Origin: Chloroflexi bacterium OLB13
GTDB taxonomy: Bacteria; Chloroflexota; Anaerolineae; Aggregatilineales; Phototrophicaceae
Length of the DNA stretch: 36,573 nt
Assembly (NCBI GenBank): GCA_001567485.1
Contig: JZRA01000131.1
Span: 1-36,573 of the forward strand
Direction of reading: 5' to 3'
The notes beneath the pieces are model-generated. The model made no database searches and was not told the origin of the DNA. It saw only the letters and a program-made list of their open reading frames with translations. Every line of letters begins with the position of its first letter. The first letter of the stretch is position 1. Shown piece after piece: positions 31,274-36,573 of this stretch. The position numbers and the translations under genes were made by a program.

Positions 31274-32224
31274 ATGCGCTATGCCGTAACCGGAGGCGCG
31301 GGATTTATTGGCTCGCACATCGCTGATCGCCTGCTGCAAGACGGCCATGACGTGGTTGTGATCGACAACCTGCTGACCGGCAGCGCCGCGACGATCGACT
31401 GGTTGAAAGCGCGTGCCAACGGCCGCCTGACCTTCGCGCAGGTCAGCATCACCGATTCGTCGCTTCCTGACGTGATACGCGGCGTCGACACTATCTTCCA
31501 TCAGGCCGCGCTGCCCAGCGTCCCGCGCAGCGTCGACAATCCGCTGGAGACGCATCATCACTGCGTGACCGGCACGCTCAATGTGCTGGAGAGCGCGCGC
31601 CACACCGGAGTGCGCAGAGTGGTGTATGCCGCGTCGTCGTCCGCCTACGGCGATCAGCCCGGCGACTCGAAATCCGAGGACATGACCCCACAGCCGATCT
31701 CGCCGTATGGCGTTGCCAAGCTGGCCGGCGAATACTACTGCCAGACCTTCACGCGCGTGTACGGCCTCGAAACGGTGTGCCTGCGCTACTTCAACGTGTT
31801 CGGCCCGCGCCAAGACCCCAACAGCCAGTATGCCGCGGTCATTCCCCGCTTCATCACCGCGCTGCTGCACGGCGAGCCGCCAACAATCTACGGCGACGGC
31901 ACGCAAAGCCGCGACTTCACCTATATCGACAACGTGGTGCATGGCAACCTGCTGGCGTCCACGTCACAGGACGCCGTCGGCGAAGTGATGAACCTCGCAA
32001 CGGGCGGACGCGTCAGCCTGCTTGAACTAGCCGACAAGCTCAACACGATCATCGGCACGTCGATTGCGCCGGTGTTCGGGCCAGCGCGCGAAGGCGACAT
32101 CAAGCACAGCCGCGCGGCGATCGACAAGGCGCGCAACCTGCTCGACTTCGCGCCGGTCGTCGACTTCGACACCGGCCTCGCCCGCACCGTCGACTGGTAC
32201 CGCGCACAGGCCGTACAGGGATGA
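31274..32224 (+). CDS. NAD-dependent UDP-sugar epimerase
   Basis: A 316-residue extended SDR. The NAD site TGGAGFIGSH is at 6-15 and the acidic end of the second strand is VIDNLLTG. The catalytic Ser is in AASSSAYGD, and Tyr and Lys are in YGVAK. The signature RYFNVFGPRQDPNSQYAAVIPRF belongs to the UDP-GlcNAc/GalNAc C4-epimerase (WbpP-like) group, so it probably supplies a nucleotide sugar for the nearby WecA-like enzyme. GalE or dTDP-glucose dehydratase functions are less likely. The ribosome site GAGAGGGGG lies seven bases before ATG 31274. Its stop overlaps the next start (ATGA), so translation is coupled. Confidence 0.88.
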   Translation: MRYAVTGGAGFIGSHIADRLLQDGHDVVVIDNLLTGSAATIDWLKARANGRLTFAQVSITDSSLPDVIRGVDTIFHQAALPSVPRSVDNPLETHHHCVTGTLNVLESARHTGVRRVVYAASSSAYGDQPGDSKSEDMTPQPISPYGVAKLAGEYYCQTFTRVYGLETVCLRYFNVFGPRQDPNSQYAAVIPRFITALLHGEPPTIYGDGTQSRDFTYIDNVVHGNLLASTSQDAVGEVMNLATGGRVSLLELADKLNTIIGTSIAPVFGPAREGDIKHSRAAIDKARNLLDFAPVVDFDTGLARTVDWYRAQAVQG

Positions 32225-33780
32225 TCCGCCGTCTGGCTGTGCTGCTGGCGCCGGCGGTGCTGGCGTTCGTCGTCTACAGCTTCGCCCTCGGCATGCCGTT
32301 ATTCGCCGACGACGGCAACTTGCACGCGATGATCCACGATTACGGGCCGGAGGGCGTGCCGGGCCTGCGCTTCTGGGGCGGATCGCTCAGCTATCAGTAT
32401 TACCGGCCGCTGGGCATGAGCGTGCTTGAACTCGCGTATGGCAGCGACGGGCGCATGGAGCCGTTCGCGCTGCATCTGTTCAGCGTCGTCGTGTTCAGCG
32501 CGACCGCCGCGTTGATCGCCGCGCTTGCCCGCCGCCTGACCGGCAAGGACAGCAGCGCGCTGATCGCCGGCGGCGCGTTCGCGTTGTATCCGTTCGCCTA
32601 TCGCGCCGTGACGTGGGTCGCCGCGTTGTTTCACGTGATGGTCGCCTTCGGGCTGGTGCTCGCGCTGCTAGCGGGGCTGGCGTGGATCGACCGTAAGCGC
32701 GACGTATTCCCGTTGATTGTTGCGGCGCTTGGCACGTTCATCGCGCTGTTCAGCCAAGAACTCGGCGTGTTGACGGGGCCGCTGCTGGTCGGGTTGACCG
32801 CCGCTGTCCACGGCCCGCGCGCCGTACTGCGTCCACGGGCGCTCGCGCTTTACGGCCTTGTCGCCGCGCTGACGCTGGTGTATCTCGCGCTGTACTTCGG
32901 CATTCCGCGTCCGGCGGCCGGCCCGGTGACCTTCCACGCCGGCGAACTGCCCGGATCACTGGCGGTGTTTTCGCAGGGGCTGTTCTATCCGGCGTTCGCG
33001 GTGCTGCGGCGCCTCACCCTCGCCGCGCCGCAAACGATCCCGATGCTGGCGCTGGCGGCGGGCGGCGCTGCGCTCGGCCTCTGGCTGGGCGGTCGGGCAC
33101 GCTGGCGGATCGGCGTGTTCGCGCTGGGCGCGTTTGTGCTGCTGGCCCTGCCTGCGTCGCTGCTGCTTGGCACCGAGTACCTCAAGGGATCGCCGCATGT
33201 GCTGATGCCGGCCGCTATCGGCGTGGCGCTGTTCTGGGGCGTCACGCTGCCCGGCGCGTTCGCTCAACCCACCGGCCGTGCCGCAAGAGTCAAGCAGGTC
33301 GCCGCTATCGCCGTGATCGCCGGCGGCGTCATCATCAGCGCGGCGTATCTCAACGCACGCCGCGCCGAAGCCGTGATGATGTCCGAGCACACCTACGCCC
33401 TGCTGGATATGATCGACCCCGCCACTGACGAGCGCACCATCCTCCTCAACACGCCGGCGTTCCTCTCGGCGCTGGAGCACGACCGCTGGTTCTTCGCCGG
33501 CAGCGAAGCGACGATGTTCTTTGAAGGCACCTACGCCACGCACGACCTCGTCTTTCGCGCCATGACCGGCGTGGAGTATCCGCGCCTGCGCAGCTTCGTT
33601 CATGTACCGAGTTTTGTCGCGCCGCCGTCTTATGTGTTCGCGCCGTACTGGACGGGCACACCCGACGACCTTGCCGACCGGCTCGCGCGCGCGACACGCA
33701 TCATCGCCACGGTGTTCGAGGGCGACCACTTCTATCCCGCCGAGGTGACCTACGGGCAGGCGCTTCCCAACGGTTTGTGA
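32221..33780 (+). CDS. Multi-spanning membrane glycosyltransferase-like protein (GT-C type)
   Basis: A 519-residue protein with about ten transmembrane helices and a soluble C-terminus of about 130 residues. The first loop contains PLFADDGNLH, an acidic motif like the catalytic Asp pair of GT-C enzymes (ArnT, PMT, PglB groups), which use polyprenyl-phosphate sugars on the outer face. The rest of the chain is poorly conserved, so the sugar and acceptor are unknown. The ATG overlaps the epimerase stop by four bases. Its donor could be the product of the DPM-like enzyme at 8694-9446. A purely structural or flippase role cannot be excluded. Confidence 0.65.
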   Translation: MIRRLAVLLAPAVLAFVVYSFALGMPLFADDGNLHAMIHDYGPEGVPGLRFWGGSLSYQYYRPLGMSVLELAYGSDGRMEPFALHLFSVVVFSATAALIAALARRLTGKDSSALIAGGAFALYPFAYRAVTWVAALFHVMVAFGLVLALLAGLAWIDRKRDVFPLIVAALGTFIALFSQELGVLTGPLLVGLTAAVHGPRAVLRPRALALYGLVAALTLVYLALYFGIPRPAAGPVTFHAGELPGSLAVFSQGLFYPAFAVLRRLTLAAPQTIPMLALAAGGAALGLWLGGRARWRIGVFALGAFVLLALPASLLLGTEYLKGSPHVLMPAAIGVALFWGVTLPGAFAQPTGRAARVKQVAAIAVIAGGVIISAAYLNARRAEAVMMSEHTYALLDMIDPATDERTILLNTPAFLSALEHDRWFFAGSEATMFFEGTYATHDLVFRAMTGVEYPRLRSFVHVPSFVAPPSYVFAPYWTGTPDDLADRLARATRIIATVFEGDHFYPAEVTYGQALPNGL

Positions 33781-33784
33781 TTCC

Positions 33785-33834
33785 GTGAGGGTAGGCCGCG
33801 CGTCTCCGACGGATGGCCCTCACCCCCTACCCTC
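33785..33834. repeat. Inverted repeat of the CCCTCACC family after the GT-C gene
   Basis: GAGGGTAGG (33787-33795) pairs with CCTACCCTC (33826-33834), and GTGAGGG (33785-33791) also with CCCTCAC (33817-33823). It belongs to the same dispersed palindrome family as 36097-36119 and may stop transcription of the convergent genes. Confidence 0.5.
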
Positions 33835-33894
33835 TGTATCCTCCGTGATTCAATCGGCTTGTCCGCGTTGCCTCAGCACACATCACTTTCCCAT

Positions 33895-33962
33895 CAGCAC
33901 CTGCCGGTGACGAGGGGCCAGAGTGCCGACAACTGACCTCTGAAAACTGACGGCTCCCCTCA
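33895..33962. repeat. Mixed low-complexity spacer, inverted orientation
   Basis: The reverse complement reads as TGATGAGCGCTGAG and TCAGTTTTCAGAGGTCAG words, the same vocabulary as 35665-35755. No gene is visible in 33835-33972. Confidence 0.45.
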
Positions 33963-33972
33963 GCGCTCATCA

Positions 33973-35568
33973 CTATCCCAGCAGCACGACCACACCTTCA
34001 TCGGGGCGGAGCGTGAGCGTATCCGCTGCGGTTTCGTCCGCGCGGTCAAGGTGTGTGCTGATCGCCACGACGCCGGGGCCGTTCAGCGGAACGCGCTTCT
34101 CCTCAAAGGTGAAGTTGAGCGCGATCAGGAAACGGCGGCCATCGTGTTCACGGATGTACGCGAACACGCCATCGGGGGCACCCGCACGGCGATAGACGCC
34201 GAGGTGTAGGGCCGGCTCAACGCGGCGCAGCGCGATCAGCCGCTTGACCAGCGACAGGAACGAGTGTGGATCATCCGACATCGCCTCGACGTTGCGCCAT
34301 GTGTGATCGGCTTGCACAGGGAGCCACGGCTCGACCGTGCTGAACCCGGCATATCGAGAACCGTCCCACTGCATCGGCGTGCGGCAGCCGTCGCGCGTGA
34401 TGCCGAGGTTGATTCCCCATGGATCGACCCACTGCTCGCGCGGGATTTGCGCCTCCTCCATGCCCAGTTCGTCGCCCTGATACATCGTCGGCGTGCCGCG
34501 TACGGTGAGCAGCAGCATTTGGGCGATGCGCGCCTGCGCCTGACTGCCGACGCGGGTCGCCGGACGGGTGCGGTCGTGATTGCCGATGACGTAGTTGGGC
34601 CACGCGAACTCAGGCAGCGCGTCCTCGAACTCATTGACCGACGCGCTAACCACGCCGGCGTTCCACTCCTTGAGCTGCATCAGGCGGAAGTTGAACGGGA
34701 GCTGGATTTCGTCGCCTTCCGGGCCGTAGAACTTGATCCACTCGTTAAGATCGTCCTCCCAAACCTCGCCGACGATCACGGTGTCGCCGTACTGGTCGGT
34801 GATCTGCCGGAACATGCGCGTATACCGATGCACTTCGGGCTGGATGCTGTCGTAAACGTGGTGCTGCACGCCGAAGATGTCGTTCTCGTTCAGCGGCGTC
34901 GCGTCGGGATTGATCGGGTTGTCGGGCATGCCGGGATATTTGGCGAGCAGGTACACCACATCCATACGGAAGCCATCGACGCCGCGCTGAAGCCAGAAGC
35001 GCAGCACGTCGGTCATCGCCTTGACGACTTCCGGATTCGCCCAGTTCAAGTCGGGCTGTCCCTTAACGAAGTAGTGATAGTAGTACTGCTGAGTCGTCTC
35101 GTCCCACTCCCACGCCGGCCCGCCGAAGATGCTGCCCCAGTTGTTGGGACGGCTCCCGTCCGGCTTGGCGTCGCGCCAGATATACCAGTCGCGCTTGGGG
35201 TTGTCGCGGCTTGAGCGCGATTCGAGAAACCACGGATGCTCGCTGCTGGTATGGTTCGGCACCCAGTCGATGATGACCTTGATTCCGCGCGCATGCGCTT
35301 CTTCGAGCAGGTGATCAAAGTCGGCCAGCGTGCCGAAGATCGGGTCGACGTCGCAGTAGTCGGCCACATCATAGCCAAAGTCCGCCATCGGAGACTTGTA
35401 GAACGGGCTGATCCAGATCGCGTCTACACCGAGATCGACCAGATAATCGAGGCGGCTGACGATGCCCGGCAGGTCGCCCACGCCGTCGCCGTTGGAGTCC
35501 TGAAAGCTGCGCGGATAGATCTGATAGACGATGCCGGTCTGCCACCAGCGGAACTGTGGATTGGACAT
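33973..35568 (-). CDS. Alpha-glucosidase (GH13, oligo-1,6-glucosidase type)
   Basis: A 531-residue (beta/alpha)8 hydrolase releasing glucose from alpha-linked oligosaccharides. The start YQIYPRSFQDSNGDGVGD and the GH13 blocks DWVPNHTS, DGFRMDVVY (nucleophile Asp near residue 197), VIVGEVWED (acid Glu near 265) and VIGNHDRTR (Asp near 330) are intact. The Val in GFRMDVV and QIPREQWVDPW fit GH13 alpha-glucosidases, including oligo-1,6 and trehalose-forming types. There is no signal peptide, so it acts in the cytosol on imported sugars. The ATG at 35568 is chosen because homology begins there and AAGGAG is ten bases upstream. An in-frame start 24 codons earlier is not supported. Confidence 0.93.
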   Translation of the reverse strand: MSNPQFRWWQTGIVYQIYPRSFQDSNGDGVGDLPGIVSRLDYLVDLGVDAIWISPFYKSPMADFGYDVADYCDVDPIFGTLADFDHLLEEAHARGIKVIIDWVPNHTSSEHPWFLESRSSRDNPKRDWYIWRDAKPDGSRPNNWGSIFGGPAWEWDETTQQYYYHYFVKGQPDLNWANPEVVKAMTDVLRFWLQRGVDGFRMDVVYLLAKYPGMPDNPINPDATPLNENDIFGVQHHVYDSIQPEVHRYTRMFRQITDQYGDTVIVGEVWEDDLNEWIKFYGPEGDEIQLPFNFRLMQLKEWNAGVVSASVNEFEDALPEFAWPNYVIGNHDRTRPATRVGSQAQARIAQMLLLTVRGTPTMYQGDELGMEEAQIPREQWVDPWGINLGITRDGCRTPMQWDGSRYAGFSTVEPWLPVQADHTWRNVEAMSDDPHSFLSLVKRLIALRRVEPALHLGVYRRAGAPDGVFAYIREHDGRRFLIALNFTFEEKRVPLNGPGVVAISTHLDRADETAADTLTLRPDEGVVVLLG

Positions 35569-35664
35569 GGGTGGGCTGCTCCTTGCACGGCCAACGGAAG
35601 CTATCCAGCGAATGATAGTCGAAGTGTACCGGCCGGGCAATCAGGTCAAGCAGCGTGGAACAGG

Positions 35665-35870
35665 CTGAGTGACGAGTGACGAGTGCTGAGTGAAGAGCAA
35701 AAGCGGACACAGAGGGGTCAGTTGTCAGGTTTCAGGCGTCAGGGGGCAGTTGTTAAAAGTCACCAGTCCACACAGACAACACCACTCCACCGCACACGCG
35801 CCCTTCTCCCCTCTCGCCCTCTGTGGGAGAGGGGCCGGGGGTGAGGGGATAAAAGCGGACACAGAGCACA
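35665..35870. repeat. Composite intergenic repeat block with a third diverged palindrome
   Basis: The block begins with GAGTGACGAGTGACGAGTGCTGAGT, then TCAGTTGTCAGG and GTCAGGGGGCAG words, then CCACCGCACACG and a palindrome CCCCTCTC (35808-35815) / GAGAGGGG (35827-35834). The order from CCACCGCACACG to GGGGCCGGGGGTGAGG matches the middle of the 340-bp repeats that follow, so it is a partial third copy. No gene is present. Confidence 0.65.
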
Positions 35871-36178
35871 CAGAGGGGATCCTCGAATACGGCCCGTCCG
35901 CCGCGTGGATCCCCTCACGCCGCAGGCCGCCGAGCGTTAAAACGCACGGCTAATACGTTCAAAGCCTACTAAAGAGGCTGTTTGGACGGCGAGAATGGAT
36001 TGGCTCGGCGACGGAGTGAGCCACAAAAGACCCGATCAGACACAGAGCATTCGAGCACACAGAGGAGCCTTCACACCCCACCGCACACGTCCTTCTCCCC
36101 TCTCCCTGAGGGAGAGGGGCCGGGGGTGAGGGCTTCTCGGAGTGCTGAGTGTCAAGTGATGAGTGGTGAGTAAGGGCA
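35871..36178. repeat. Tandem repeat, copy 1
   Basis: About 308 bases, repeated 340 bases later with roughly ten substitutions. It contains a hairpin AGCCT/AGGCT at about 35965-35981, a GGCTC/GAGCC hairpin at about 36002-36022, and the palindrome CCCCTCTCCC-TGA-GGGAGAGGGG at 36097-36119. A short frame (63 codons from 35982) has no ribosome site and is not believed to be a gene. Confidence 0.85.
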
Positions 36179-36210
36179 AACCGACTGAACCACAGAGGAC
36201 ACGGAGGGGA

Positions 36211-36518
36211 CAGAGGGGATCCTCGAATACGGCTCGTCCGCCGCGTGGAGCCCCTTACGCCGCAGGCCGCCGAGCGTTAAAACGCACGGCTAATACGTTC
36301 AAAGCCTACTAAAGAGGCTGTTTGGACGGCGAGAATGGATTGACTCGGCGACGGAGTGAGCCACAAAAGACCCGATCAGACCTAGAGCATTCGAGCACAC
36401 AGAGGAGCCTTCACACCCCACCGCACACGTCCTTCTCCCCTCTCCCTGAGGGAGAGGGGCCGGGGGTGAGGGCTTCTCCGAGTGCTGAGTGCCAAGTGAT
36501 GAGTCGTGAGTAAGGGCA
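36211..36518. repeat. Tandem repeat, copy 2
   Basis: The second copy has the same hairpins and palindrome (36437-36459). It is separated from copy 1 by 32 bases of ACACAGAGG words. The near identity indicates a recent duplication or gene conversion. Part of a longer array may continue beyond the window. Confidence 0.85.
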
Positions 36519-36573
36519 AGAGCGGGCACAGAACACACAGAGAACACGAGGACACAAAGGGGGATTCCTAGAA
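36519..36573. repeat. ACACAGAG-word tail at the right edge
   Basis: ACACACAGAGAACACGAGG and GACACAAAGGGGG repeat the words seen at 19077-19110 and 36190-36220. No gene. Confidence 0.5.

Noticed and set aside
35982..36173. 63-codon frames within the tandem repeats
   Set aside because: The frames run through palindromes and simple words, have no ribosome site, and are better explained as repeat sequence.
35871..36573. Possible CRISPR array in the right-end repeats
   Set aside because: Only two long near-identical units of about 308 bases; no short repeats with unique spacers and no cas genes.

Overview
The window reads as a chromosomal segment of a GC-rich, non-model bacterium, most likely a Chloroflexota (Anaerolineae-like) genome or metagenome-assembled genome. 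This is inferred from the high GC, the F420-type luciferase-like enzyme, a beta-solenoid protein built on GVGP repeats, a membrane SH3-like protein with Pro/Thr-rich tails, and intergenic spacers filled with TGAGTG, ACACAGAGG and CCCTCTCCC-type repeats. No single marker proves the phylum. There is no prophage, CRISPR array, rRNA or complete IS element.

Layout. 1-1222: the left edge carries the broken start of a secreted Pro/Thr-rich protein (frame lost in a run of ten G), a short relic resembling a VOC C-terminus, and an SDR oxidoreductase. 1379-6349: purine synthesis, with a fused purD-purM gene overlapping purN, a divergently oriented DsbA-like thiol oxidoreductase, and purK. 6465-9446 (minus strand): an M3 oligoendopeptidase, a Nif3/YqfO-like small protein with a frameshift, and a dolichol-phosphate-mannose-synthase-like glycosyltransferase. 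9629-11512: htpG. 11773-15961: a GIY-YIG-like gene of different base composition faces a minus-strand four-gene operon. That operon encodes a 2TM protein with a PLD-like domain, two SLATT/DUF4231-like 2TM proteins, and a CaiB-type CoA transferase. 16287-19004: a small Pro-rich protein, tRNA-Ala(GGC) with its own promoter and terminator, a response regulator-GAF protein split by two frameshifts, a lipoprotein and an MBL-fold hydrolase. 19176-21148: an LLM-class oxidoreductase divergent from a UbiA-like prenyltransferase. 21252-25547: a fadN-fadA beta-oxidation pair with a two-gene HNH endonuclease cassette lodged between them. 25860-29004: an MDR dehydrogenase, the GVGP-repeat protein, the SH3-like membrane protein and a methylmalonyl-CoA-epimerase-like VOC protein. 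29107-33780: signal peptidase I, a zinc-ribbon protein, a WecA/MraY-type transferase, a UDP-sugar epimerase and a GT-C-like membrane protein, which together look like an envelope glycan group. 33973-35568: a GH13 alpha-glucosidase. 35641-36573: a non-coding repeat region with a 340-bp tandem duplication.

The best candidate for an undescribed system is the membrane cassette at 13641-15961. It has two different SLATT/DUF4231-like proteins plus a membrane-anchored PLD-like protein, in one tightly spaced operon with strong ribosome sites and no recognisable nucleotide cyclase, nuclease or TIR partner. The GIY-YIG-like gene and the HNH/antitoxin-like pair are further accessory islets. Three coding frames (the Nif3-like gene once, the response regulator twice) each need one base restored. 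All three can be repaired by adding a C in a GCC context, so assembly error must be excluded before these are called pseudogenes.
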